From: Flavobacteriaceae bacterium | GTDB taxonomy: Bacteria > Bacteroidota > Bacteroidia > Flavobacteriales > Flavobacteriaceae | DNA: 43,164 bases | NCBI GenBank assembly: GCA_024643425.1 | Contig: JAHEMY010000011.1 | Coordinates: 1 to 43,164, forward strand | Direction: 5' to 3' | Shown: positions 1-7,823 of the stretch, one piece after another | How positions within the stretch are numbered: the stretch's first letter is position 1 | Layout: every line of letters starts with the position of its first letter | Notes under the pieces: model-generated | Database searches by the model: none | What the model was told of the DNA's origin: nothing | Seen by the model: only the letters and a program-made list of their open reading frames with translations | Made by a program: the position numbers and the translations under genes

Positions 1-1141
1 CACGATTCACATTGATATACTTCCCAAATTCTTCGTAAATCCCCGCCCAATGTTCGTACCTGTATTTTACGGGACTCCATCGGAACCAGCCAGGAATTTC
101 AATGCCAAATTGCATTCCGTGCGTGTGACCCGATAGCGTTAAATGAAAATGCTTATCATCGTGTTTCACCTCTTCTTTCCAGTGCGAAGGATCATGACTT
201 AATAGTATTTTGAAATCATCTTTTGACAGCCCTTCACTTGCTTTTTTTAGATCTCCTGCTTTTTTAAATCCGCCGGCCCCCCAATTTTCAACCCCTACGA
301 GCTTGATGGTCTGACCCTCTTTCTCCAAGGAGGTATGTTCGTTCAGCAAGAGGCGCCAACCCATTTCTTTTTGGATTTCTTTTAAATGATTCAAATTTTG
401 AGCTTTTTCCTCTTCTGAATTCCAGGAGATATAGTCCCCATAATCATGATTCCCTAAAACTGAAAAAACTCCATCTTTCGCACTGAGTTTTGAAAAATGC
501 GATTTCCAAGGAAGCATCTCATCGGCCTGGTTATTCACAAGATCCCCGGTAAATAGAATTAGATCACTTTTCTGTTCGTTGATCAAATCTATCCCGTAAG
601 CCACCTTCTTCTCATTGTCGAAACTTCCACTGTGAATATCACTAATCTGCGTAATGGTATACCCGTCGAATGCTTCCGGGAGGTCTTCAAACTCCAAAGC
701 ATATTTCAATACCTGATAATTATACTTACCGCGGTACATTCCGTAAAGCAAAGAAGTAAAAGGTATGGCAGCAATTCCTAGGGCAACCGTGCTAATAAAT
801 TTACGCCTAGAAGGCAAGTAAAATCCATCATCACTTCCCGCTATTTTTGAAAAAAGTCCAACACCAAAACGAATGATGTCCTCTCCAAACATGAACACAA
901 TAATTAACAACTTTGGAATAAAGATGGCCAAGAAAAAGCCAAAGGTATACATGCGGGATGGGGTCATTTGTCGTCCATGCACACCTCCGGTTAATTGATA
1001 GATAAACAATCCAAGCAAAATAATTGAAACCGAAAAATAAATCCATTGCAACCACGGGTTTCTTCCTATTGCCCGAAACGCTTGAAATGCGTAGAGGTCA
1101 ATAAGTAAGTAAATAGCAATAAATAGTATCCATCGAATCAT
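1..1141 (-). CDS. Membrane-anchored metallophosphoesterase (C-terminus cut by window edge)
   Basis: The frame is open from an ATG at 1141 to the left edge, giving 380 residues without the C-terminus. The N-terminal ~135 residues hold about four hydrophobic segments (near 1-22, 34-52, 66-87 and 113-133). The soluble part then carries the calcineurin-like metal-binding motifs in order: DIH at 168-170, GD at 199-200, GNHDYG from 230, SHDP with H316, and GHTHG at 338-342. This is the YkuE/YaeI-like layout, in which a membrane-bound phosphoesterase acts at the cell envelope; the substrate cannot be read from sequence. The gene diverges from the asparaginase-family gene at 1249. The family call is solid; the physiological role is unknown. 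Confidence 0.88.
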   Translation of the reverse strand, partial: MIRWILFIAIYLLIDLYAFQAFRAIGRNPWLQWIYFSVSIILLGLFIYQLTGGVHGRQMTPSRMYTFGFFLAIFIPKLLIIVFMFGEDIIRFGVGLFSKIAGSDDGFYLPSRRKFISTVALGIAAIPFTSLLYGMYRGKYNYQVLKYALEFEDLPEAFDGYTITQISDIHSGSFDNEKKVAYGIDLINEQKSDLILFTGDLVNNQADEMLPWKSHFSKLSAKDGVFSVLGNHDYGDYISWNSEEEKAQNLNHLKEIQKEMGWRLLLNEHTSLEKEGQTIKLVGVENWGAGGFKKAGDLKKASEGLSKDDFKILLSHDPSHWKEEVKHDDKHFHLTLSGHTHGMQFGIEIPGWFRWSPVKYRYEHWAGIYEEFGKYINVNR

Positions 1142-1248
1142 AAAGCTCTTTTAAGCCTTAAAGATACTGGGTTTCAAAATGGAAGCTCCAACATTTACTT
1201 TTTTTTAACGTGATTTTGTAACTTTCGAATCTAATTGAACCCAACCAA

Positions 1249-2253
1249 ATGAAGAGACGCACCTTTATTCAAAATGCTTCCTTGAGTGGAATCGGCGTAG
1301 TAACTGCCGGAGCTGCCATTGGATGCAACAATGAAACCAAAACACTCGAAAAAGAAAATAAACCTTCTACTCCCAAAGCATCACTTCCACTGGTGGTTGC
1401 AACATGGGACGTAAAAAATGCTACAGCCAAAGCTTGGGAGACCTTACAGCAGGGAGGATCTGTACTTGATGCCATCGAACAGGGTTGTAGGGTGGAAGAA
1501 GCCAACGCTGAAGGACAAAGTGTGGGTATCGGCGGACTTCCTGATCGTGATGGCAATGTTACTTTGGATGCTTGCATCATGAGTCCTGAAGGTGGTTATG
1601 GCGCCGTAGTTTACCTGCAAAATATTAAACATCCCATTTCGGTTGCGAGGAAGGTCATGGAAGAAACTCCCCATGTGCTCATGGCAGGGGAAGGAGCAAA
1701 ACAATTCGCCATCTCTATGGGTTTTCCTACTGAAAATCTATTGACGGAAGCATCAATAAAAGCCTGGGAAGCATGGAAGGTTACATCGCAATATGAACCC
1801 ATCATCAATATTGAAAATCACGACACCATTGGGATGTTGGCCATTGACAAAGACGGCACAATCTCTGGTGGTTGCACGACCAGTGGCCTAGCCTATAAAA
1901 TGGCAGGACGTGTTGGAGACTCCCCAATTATTGGATCCGGTCTGTTTATCGACAACGAAGTTGGCGGTGCCACCGCAACAGGAATGGGAGAAGAAGTATT
2001 AAAAACAGTAGGAAGTTTTTTAATTGTTGAATTAATGCGTCAAGGAAAGAGCCCGCAAGAAGCCTGTGAAGAAGCTATTAATCGTATCGTGACCAAGAAC
2101 AAAAATTTTCAAAAGATACAAGTAGGGTATGTTGCCGTTAACAAGGCAGGGGAAGTAGGTTATTATGGCATTCACAAGGGGTTTTCGGTAACGAAATTTC
2201 AAAATGGTGAGAATGTGAATTTACCATCAGATTTTTATTTAAAAAGCTCATAA
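1249..2253 (+). CDS. N4-(beta-N-acetylglucosaminyl)-L-asparaginase (glycosylasparaginase), Tat/lipoprotein type
   Basis: This is a 334-residue Ntn-hydrolase of the asparaginase-2 family (PF01112). The motif HDTIGM places the autoprocessing catalytic threonine at T193, and GRVGDSPIIGSG followed by ATGMGEE matches the substrate-binding half of glycosylasparaginases, which split the bond between asparagine and N-linked GlcNAc. Flavobacterial enzymes of this type are known. The N-terminus begins MKRRTF, a twin-arginine-like start, and has a lipobox-like AAIGC with C26, so it is probably exported folded and lipid-anchored. That suits a role in breaking down N-glycopeptides outside the cytoplasm. 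A TAACTTTC sequence at 1219-1226 could be its -7 element. It is a distant paralogue of the cytoplasmic peptidase at 6793-7725, which has no signal. Confidence 0.9.
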   Translation: MKRRTFIQNASLSGIGVVTAGAAIGCNNETKTLEKENKPSTPKASLPLVVATWDVKNATAKAWETLQQGGSVLDAIEQGCRVEEANAEGQSVGIGGLPDRDGNVTLDACIMSPEGGYGAVVYLQNIKHPISVARKVMEETPHVLMAGEGAKQFAISMGFPTENLLTEASIKAWEAWKVTSQYEPIINIENHDTIGMLAIDKDGTISGGCTTSGLAYKMAGRVGDSPIIGSGLFIDNEVGGATATGMGEEVLKTVGSFLIVELMRQGKSPQEACEEAINRIVTKNKNFQKIQVGYVAVNKAGEVGYYGIHKGFSVTKFQNGENVNLPSDFYLKSS

Positions 2254-2399
2254 ACCGTAAAGATTGATCAGAATCTAAGCTGTAATGAATTGTTATTTTT
2301 TTAGTATGTTTACGAAATAACAAAGACTAATTATATTTTTAATAGCTTTGCAAGACATAAGTAGGTTAATCCCTCCGGGGGTTAATCAAATTTGGGGCG

Positions 2400-2431
2400 A
2401 AAAGTCATCACTTAGTGATGGCTTTTCAATT
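2400..2431 (+). terminator. Intrinsic-terminator-like hairpin
   Basis: AAAAGTCATCAC (2400-2411), loop TTA, GTGATGGCTTTT (2415-2426) form a 12-bp stem with one T-G wobble, followed by CAATTTTT. It may end the transcript of the glycosylasparaginase gene or act within a leader for the cytochrome gene. Confidence 0.6.
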
Positions 2432-2508
2432 TTTAAGAACTTGGCTTACCCCAAAGCTTGTATGCTTCGTCCCTCCGGAAACTCCATCAATAAAGAAAAT
2501 TAAACTCG

Positions 2509-2526
2509 TTATCAATTGATAATCAA
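2509..2526. promoter_or_regulatory. Overlapping palindromes upstream of the cytochrome c gene (candidate operator)
   Basis: TTATCAATTGATAA at 2509-2522 is a perfect 14-bp palindrome, and TTGATAATCAA at 2516-2526 is a second inverted repeat overlapping it. They lie about 50 bases before the ATG at 2572. The TTGAT/ATCAA halves recall Crp/Fnr-type sites, but the spacing is not the standard four bases, so regulator identity is open. Confidence 0.35.
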
Positions 2527-2571
2527 TTTTTTACTACTTTTAAGTCAACTAACAACCAAAAATCAATTAAA

Positions 2572-3183
2572 ATGAAAACCTATTCAATCACAATTTTATT
2601 GTGCGCTTGTGCCATTGCCTTAACAAGTTGTAATCAAGGAAAAACAGAATACTCTGAAAAAAGTGAGGTCGCTGTAAACGAGCCCTCAAAAGAAGATCTT
2701 GTCAAAAGAGGGGAATATTTAGTAAATATTATTGGTTGCGACCATTGCCACACCCCTAAAAAAATGACCGAAAACGGTCCTGTTCCGGATATGGACCGCC
2801 GACTCATGGGCTTTCCAGCTTCCGACAGCCTAGCCCCTATTCATAGAAACGATTTAGGACCCGGAAAATGGATGATGATGAATGGGGATCTTACCGCATT
2901 TGTAGGCCCATGGGGAATAAGCTACGGTGGAAATATTACTTCCGATGATACTGGTATTGGCGCTTGGACTTATGAGCAATTCAAAAAAGCCATGACCGAA
3001 GGGAAATATAAGGGAATGGACAATAGTCGACCTATCATGCCTCCTATGCCTTGGGAATCATTTAGAATGTTAGAAGAAAACGATTTGAGTGCAATCTATG
3101 AGTTCCTAATGTCGACCACACCTATTGAAAATGTTGTTCCTGCCTACACACCTCCACCGGCGATGGAATCCATATTATATTAA
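2572..3183 (+). CDS. Monohaem c-type cytochrome lipoprotein
   Basis: The protein has 203 residues. The N-terminus is a lipoprotein signal ending at LTSC with C20 as the likely acylated cysteine. One haem-attachment motif, CDHCH, lies at residues 56-60, and MPPMPW around 156-161 supplies candidate methionine axial ligands. Downstream of the ligand it keeps the helical EENDLSAIYEFL pattern seen in small cytochrome c domains that serve dehydrogenases or oxidases. It therefore should be an envelope-anchored electron carrier; its partner is not encoded nearby. It stands alone between a hairpin-rich intergenic stretch and the convergent cphA, with which it shares a terminator at 3190-3230. Confidence 0.85.
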   Translation: MKTYSITILLCACAIALTSCNQGKTEYSEKSEVAVNEPSKEDLVKRGEYLVNIIGCDHCHTPKKMTENGPVPDMDRRLMGFPASDSLAPIHRNDLGPGKWMMMNGDLTAFVGPWGISYGGNITSDDTGIGAWTYEQFKKAMTEGKYKGMDNSRPIMPPMPWESFRMLEENDLSAIYEFLMSTTPIENVVPAYTPPPAMESILY

Positions 3184-3189
3184 AAAAAC

Positions 3190-3230
3190 AAGGGGTGAAA
3201 GGTATTACAGTGTAAATACCTTTGCCCCTT
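3190..3230. terminator. Bidirectional terminator overlapping the 3' end of cphA
   Basis: AAGGGG (3190-3195) pairs with CCCCTT (3225-3230) and AAAGGTATT (3198-3206) with AATACCTTT (3215-3223), with a one-base bulge and an 8-base loop. On the minus strand the stem is followed by GTTTTTTTA, so it is a good terminator for cphA. Its 5' arm on that strand is the coding sequence for the last residues of cphA, and the stop codon lies at the start of the 3' arm. Confidence 0.8.
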
Positions 3231-5841
3231 TTGATTCTTGTTCCTTAAATCGTTTTACCAAGTCCAGCGCATCAGGAATTACGTCGCTGCAAAGTACAAT
3301 TAAAGAATCTTTCTCTGCGTTATTCACAGCATAGGTTATGGCCTCTTTTTCTGAAGGTATGATTGTCGTTTTCTTTTTGGGATCTCGCATTTGAATACCA
3401 TCATTCAACATTTTAATCAGCTCGGTTTCAGACTTACCTCGTAAATTTTTATCCTGGCGAATAATAATTTCATCAAACATATCGGCCGCCAAACTGCCCA
3501 TTTCATTATTATCTTCAACTCTACGATCCCCTACACCGGCAATAATTCCAACACGCTTGGAACAATCGATGGTGTCGGTAAATTGTTTTAAGGCTCTCAT
3601 TCCAGCAGGGTTGTGAGCATAATCCAAAAGCACTTTGAAGTTTTCAAAATGGAATAGGTTTAATCGTCCCGGGGTCTGCGATGCAGAAGGAATAAAAGTT
3701 TCCAAAGCCGCCTTAATGTCTTGGTTGCTAATTCCCCTTACATGGGCAGCTAGTACCGCAGCCAGAACATTTTTAATCATGAATGTGGCTCTACCTCCGT
3801 AGGTTAATGGAATTTGTTCTGCACTCATGATTCGCATTTTCCATACCCCGCGACAAATGGTTACAAAGCCGTTTTCATAGATAGCAGTGATTCCGCCTAA
3901 GCGCTGAAGTGCTTGAATTCGCGGATTGTTTTCATCCATGGAGAAAAGCGCTACGTTACATTTCACGGTACGTCGCATATCGTACACCAAGTCGTCGTCG
4001 GCATTTAAAATCGCATATCCTTCCGGCAACACCGTTTCAGGAATGACGCCTTTTACTTTTGCTAGTTGTTCAATGGTATGAATCCCCTTTAGTCCTAAGT
4101 GATCTGCTTCCACATTCGTTACAATCCCAACATCACAATAATGAAATCCCAGTCCGGCTCTTAACAGTCCTCCGCGAGCACATTCTAAAACCGCCATGTT
4201 CACCGTAGGATCCTTCAGCACAAATTCAGCACTCGCAGGACCCGTACAGTCACCTCTCATCAACAATCGGTTCTGAATATAAACGCCATCACTAGTGGTA
4301 TAACCAACCCGATAGCCATTCATTTTGGCGATATGAGCAATGAGTCGACTCGTAGTTGTTTTCCCATTGGTTCCGGTAATTGCAATAATAGGGATACGTC
4401 CGGTATCTCCCATCTTAGGAAATAATTTGTCGACAACGGGAGCCGCAACATTTCTTGGAAGTCCCGTGGTTGGGGCTAAGTGCATTCTAAATCCGGGACC
4501 TGCATTCACTTCTAAAACAGCGCCCTTGGTATCTTCTAACGGCTGACTAATATCGGTAGTCATGATATCAATTCCACAAATATCTAAATCGATGATGCGT
4601 GAAATACGCTCTGCCATTTCCACATTCGCCGAATGTACAATGTCGGTGACATCCTCGGCAGTACCACCAGTGCTTAAGTTTGCAGTATCCTTTAGGATGA
4701 GAAACTCTCCTTTAGGAATGATAGAATCTTCCGTATAGCCTTTTGCTGCCAAGATTGTTTTAGTGAGATCATTGATGGTTATTTGAGTAAGCACATTCTC
4801 ATGGCCATACCCCCGTCTTGGATCTTCATTCACCTTGTCAACCAGTTGTTTTACCGTGGAGACTCCATCGCCTATTACATGAGCAGGAGTTCGTTTAGCA
4901 GCGGCTACTAGTTTATAATTGATTACCAACAGTCGATAATCTTCGCCGGTAATATACCGCTCCACGATCACACGATTTGAAACATTCTTTGCGGCATGAA
5001 AAGCCACTAAGGCGTCTTCGTAATTTTTTATATTCACTGTAATTCCACGCCCGTGGTTCCCGTCAATGGGCTTAATAACCAAAGGAAATCCCACATAGCT
5101 ACAAGCTTCCTTCAGGCTGCTTTCTCGGCTGATAATATCCCCTCGTGGAACTTCGACCTGAGCCTGTTCCAAGAGGTATTTTGTGTCTTCTTTATCACAG
5201 GCAATTTCTACTCCAATACTCGAAGTTTCACTGGTTACGGTAGCTTGTATGCGTTTTTGATTGGCTCCATACCCCAATTGACATAGTGAATATTTGTTCA
5301 GGCGAATCCATGGAATTCCTCTACTGGCTGCTTCCTCAACAATAGAACCTGTACTTGGCCCTAATCGCTCGGACTCACGCAATTCTCTCATGCGCTGAAT
5401 ATCGTCTTCCATATCATAAGGAACGCCATCGATCAAAGATTGACAAATCTCCACCGAAGCCTTGGCTGCGTAGCGTCCAACAGATTCTTCTAGGTACGAA
5501 AACACCACATTATATACCCCTTTTTCTCCATAATCGCGCGTTCTTCCAAAACCGGTATCCATACCCGCCAAAGTTTGAATCTCAAGGGCGATGTGCTCAA
5601 TAATATGACCCATCCAAGTACCTTCTTCAACACGTTGAAAAAAGCCTCCCGGAGTTCCTACAGAACAACGATGACTGTACATGCTCGGGAACATTGCTTC
5701 AAGTCGCTCCTTAAAACCCTCGATTTTATTCGATGGCAATTCCTCCATCTCCTCCAGATCCAACACCATTACAATTAATTTATGGCGTCGAACAGACCAA
5801 TAATTGGGTCCTCTCATTGCATTTATTTCACGAATTCTCAT
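3205..5841 (-). CDS. cphA: Cyanophycin synthetase
   Basis: This 878-residue protein has the length and three-part build of CphA1, which polymerises Asp and Arg into multi-L-arginyl-poly-L-aspartate in the cytoplasm using ATP. The N-terminal domain (about 1-160) contains HIIEH at 79-83; I recall a cryptic hydrolytic site reported in this domain that generates primers, and this motif may be its metal site. An ATP-grasp domain follows (about 215-455) with GNHGRGITVN near 261-270 and EVNAGPGFRMH near 444-454. The Mur-ligase-like half starts near 485 with the P-loop GTNGKTTT at 490-497. Both ATP sites look intact, so it should add both residues. It diverges from cphB over 97 bases and converges on the cytochrome gene. 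CphA2-type enzymes, which use only dipeptides, are less likely given the intact sites. Confidence 0.93.
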   Translation of the reverse strand: MRIREINAMRGPNYWSVRRHKLIVMVLDLEEMEELPSNKIEGFKERLEAMFPSMYSHRCSVGTPGGFFQRVEEGTWMGHIIEHIALEIQTLAGMDTGFGRTRDYGEKGVYNVVFSYLEESVGRYAAKASVEICQSLIDGVPYDMEDDIQRMRELRESERLGPSTGSIVEEAASRGIPWIRLNKYSLCQLGYGANQKRIQATVTSETSSIGVEIACDKEDTKYLLEQAQVEVPRGDIISRESSLKEACSYVGFPLVIKPIDGNHGRGITVNIKNYEDALVAFHAAKNVSNRVIVERYITGEDYRLLVINYKLVAAAKRTPAHVIGDGVSTVKQLVDKVNEDPRRGYGHENVLTQITINDLTKTILAAKGYTEDSIIPKGEFLILKDTANLSTGGTAEDVTDIVHSANVEMAERISRIIDLDICGIDIMTTDISQPLEDTKGAVLEVNAGPGFRMHLAPTTGLPRNVAAPVVDKLFPKMGDTGRIPIIAITGTNGKTTTSRLIAHIAKMNGYRVGYTTSDGVYIQNRLLMRGDCTGPASAEFVLKDPTVNMAVLECARGGLLRAGLGFHYCDVGIVTNVEADHLGLKGIHTIEQLAKVKGVIPETVLPEGYAILNADDDLVYDMRRTVKCNVALFSMDENNPRIQALQRLGGITAIYENGFVTICRGVWKMRIMSAEQIPLTYGGRATFMIKNVLAAVLAAHVRGISNQDIKAALETFIPSASQTPGRLNLFHFENFKVLLDYAHNPAGMRALKQFTDTIDCSKRVGIIAGVGDRRVEDNNEMGSLAADMFDEIIIRQDKNLRGKSETELIKMLNDGIQMRDPKKKTTIIPSEKEAITYAVNNAEKDSLIVLCSDVIPDALDLVKRFKEQESKGAKVFTL

Positions 5842-5911
5842 AAAGGGAAATTTAATAGTTGATTTACGTCAAAGATGCTAAATATATAATTTTTTTTACT
5901 TTAAAAACTTG

Positions 5912-5919
5912 TATTTTTG
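5912..5919 (+). promoter_or_regulatory. -7 promoter element of cphB
   Basis: TATTTTTG matches the Bacteroidota -7 consensus TAnnTTTG and lies 20 bases before the ATG at 5939. A possible earlier start at 5909 would lie upstream of this element and is therefore unlikely. No clear -33 TTTG is seen. Confidence 0.6.
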
Positions 5920-5938
5920 CCGCATTCAAAATAAGCAT

Positions 5939-6796
5939 ATGAATGTAAAAGGAATTCTAATTCCAATTGGAGGGAATGAAGACAAAGGAATCGAAGAAAG
6001 TGAACAATACACCCTTGAGTTCATTGGTGAAGGGATACTTCATCATGTAGTAAAAGAGGCCGGTGGAATTTATTCGAATATTGTGGTGATTCCCACTGCT
6101 TCGAGTATTCCTGAAGAAGTAGGACAGAATTATCTGGAGGCTTTTGGAAAATTAGGGTGCAAAAACGTTAGCGTTCTTGATATTCGAAATCGCGAGCAGA
6201 GTGAAGATCCCAAAAATATTGGCATGATTAAGAAAGCCAATTGCGTTATGTTTTCAGGGGGTAACCAATCCAACATTACCCGGGAAATAGGGGGTTCTTC
6301 CATTCATAAAATTATGATGGATAAATTTCGAAAAGAACATTTTGTAATTGCCGGGACAAGTGCCGGTGCCATGTGCATGTCGCAAGAAATGATCACAGGC
6401 GGAAATATCAAAGAGGCCTTCACCAAAGGTGCCGTGGGCATGGGTGGCGGCATGGGATTTATTCCTAATCTGATTATCGATTCGCATTTTATTAGAAGAG
6501 GCCGATTCGGTCGCTTGGCAGAAGCCGTGGCACGTCATCCAAAATTGGTAGGTGTTGGCCTTGCCGAGGACACGGGTTTGATCATTCGCAATTGCAACAC
6601 CTTTGAAGTAATCGGGTCAGGAATGGTTGTTTTATTCGATCCAAGAAAAATAAAACACAACAATGAAAAGCTTTTAAAAGTTGGAACCCCAATGACCCTT
6701 ACGAACTTAAAAACTCATGTGTTGGCAAACGGTGACGTATTTAACATCAAGGATCGAAAAATTACGGTGCTTCCTATAGACGCACCCTTCGTTTAA
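5939..6796 (+). CDS. cphB: Cyanophycinase
   Basis: The 285-residue protein is a serine exopeptidase of the S51 family that cuts cyanophycin into beta-Asp-Arg dipeptides. GTSAGAMCMS places the nucleophile at S141; DSHF gives H183 and GLAEDTG gives E210. The spacing of these three equals that of the Synechocystis triad as I remember it (S132, H174, E201). There is no signal peptide, so it acts on intracellular granules. The start at 5939 is preferred over an upstream in-frame ATG at 5909 because a -7 promoter element lies between them. It is transcribed away from cphA, and its last four bases overlap the end of the isoaspartyl peptidase gene on the other strand. Confidence 0.93.
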   Translation: MNVKGILIPIGGNEDKGIEESEQYTLEFIGEGILHHVVKEAGGIYSNIVVIPTASSIPEEVGQNYLEAFGKLGCKNVSVLDIRNREQSEDPKNIGMIKKANCVMFSGGNQSNITREIGGSSIHKIMMDKFRKEHFVIAGTSAGAMCMSQEMITGGNIKEAFTKGAVGMGGGMGFIPNLIIDSHFIRRGRFGRLAEAVARHPKLVGVGLAEDTGLIIRNCNTFEVIGSGMVVLFDPRKIKHNNEKLLKVGTPMTLTNLKTHVLANGDVFNIKDRKITVLPIDAPFV

Positions 6797-7725
6797 TCTT
6801 TGTAAATCGAGATTCCTTTTTCTCCGGTCGATTTAACATAGGCGCGATACATTCCTTCAGTATTAAAAGGCAATGCAATATTTCCTTTTCCGTCCACCGC
6901 TATTAATCCACCGTCTCCACCTATGTCGAGCACTCGTTTGTGAATTACCTCATGAGCGGCTGCTTCCAGAGACAATCCTTTGTATTCCATAAGACAGGAC
7001 ACATCATAAGCGACCACTCCCCGAATAAAATACTCGCCGCTCCCTGTGCAACTTATGGCACAAGTTTTATTATTTGCATAAGTCCCGGCCCCAATCATAG
7101 GACTGTCGCCTACACGTCCCCATTTTTTATTGGTCATTCCCCCTGTTGAAGTAGCTGCGGCAAGGTTCCCGTGTTCATCTAACGCAACAGCACCAACAGT
7201 TCCAAATTTTCCATCTTTTTTTACACTGTGATCCAATTGAAACGTCGTACTATCTTTAATCCCTTGCCATTGTTGGTAGCGAACCTCGTCGTAAAAGTAG
7301 TCGGGTGATGCAAACTCAAATCCATTCTGACGTGCAAATTCCATCGCGCCTTCTCCCGCTAAAAATACGTGGTAACTTTTTTCCATAACACCCCGCGCCA
7401 ATGAGATCGGGTTCTTCACGCCGGTCACCAATGAAATTGCCCCAGCCTTTAAATTATGCCCGTCCATAATCGCAGCATCCATTTCGTGGGTGCCTTCTGC
7501 AGTAAACACCGCCCCTTTTCCGGCATTAAACAAAGGTGTGTTTTCTAAGAAATTAACTGCCAGCTCCACCGCGTCTAAGGCCGATCCACCTTGTTGTAAG
7601 ACCGCCTGCCCCGATTCCAATGCGAGGTTTAATGCTTGTTTATATTCAGCTTCAAGTTCTTGGGTCATTAAGCCTTTTACCAACGTTCCGGCTCCGCCGT
7701 GAATCGCCAAAGAGTACATTTTCAT
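6793..7725 (-). CDS. iaaA: Isoaspartyl peptidase / type III L-asparaginase
   Basis: This is a 310-residue Ntn-hydrolase (PF01112) of the plant-type asparaginase class. It begins MKMYSLAIHGGAG, the usual start of the family, and an in-frame upstream start at 7785 would add a 20-residue tail not expected in the family. The self-cleavage site is GTVGAVALD with catalytic T176, and GRVGDSPMIGAG with GSGEYFIRG matches the substrate loop. These enzymes hydrolyse beta-aspartyl dipeptides, including beta-Asp-Arg, and also asparagine. Placed next to cphA and cphB, the simplest role is the last step of cyanophycin use, giving free aspartate and arginine. It has no signal peptide. The gene faces away from polA. 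Confidence 0.9.
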   Translation of the reverse strand: MKMYSLAIHGGAGTLVKGLMTQELEAEYKQALNLALESGQAVLQQGGSALDAVELAVNFLENTPLFNAGKGAVFTAEGTHEMDAAIMDGHNLKAGAISLVTGVKNPISLARGVMEKSYHVFLAGEGAMEFARQNGFEFASPDYFYDEVRYQQWQGIKDSTTFQLDHSVKKDGKFGTVGAVALDEHGNLAAATSTGGMTNKKWGRVGDSPMIGAGTYANNKTCAISCTGSGEYFIRGVVAYDVSCLMEYKGLSLEAAAHEVIHKRVLDIGGDGGLIAVDGKGNIALPFNTEGMYRAYVKSTGEKGISIYKD

Positions 7726-7823
7726 AGGGTGTTTTATTAAAGTCGAAAAGTACAAATTGCTTTCGAAATAATTTCTATTCGCCACATAAGTTTTGTAGTT
7801 TTAGACCTTAATCCATTCCTGTT

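Larger units (their letters stand above)
2254..2571. other. 318-base intergenic stretch with hairpins and a possible small transcript
   Basis: No convincing protein gene is present. From left to right it holds an AT-rich inverted repeat (TTGTTATTT at 2290-2298 with AAATAACAA at 2315-2323); an exact Bacteroidota -7 match TAGCTTTG at 2343-2350 with no clear -33 partner; a direct repeat GGTTAATC on either side of a CCTCCGGG core (about 2362-2388); and a terminator-like hairpin at 2400-2426. TTTGGGG at 2391-2397 can pair with CCCCAAA at 2449-2455 around that hairpin. The string TCCCTCCGG occurs twice (near 2370 and 2470). A palindrome at 2509-2522 precedes the cytochrome gene. This could be a small RNA of roughly 70-80 nt or an attenuated leader; neither is proven. 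Confidence 0.5.

Noticed and set aside
831-1055. A 74-residue frame inside the metallophosphoesterase gene
   Set aside because: It is another frame of the longer edge-truncated gene, whose motifs are clear.
5909-5938. Ten-residue N-terminal extension of cyanophycinase from an earlier ATG
   Set aside because: A consensus -7 element lies inside it (5912-5919) and the family starts at the later methionine.
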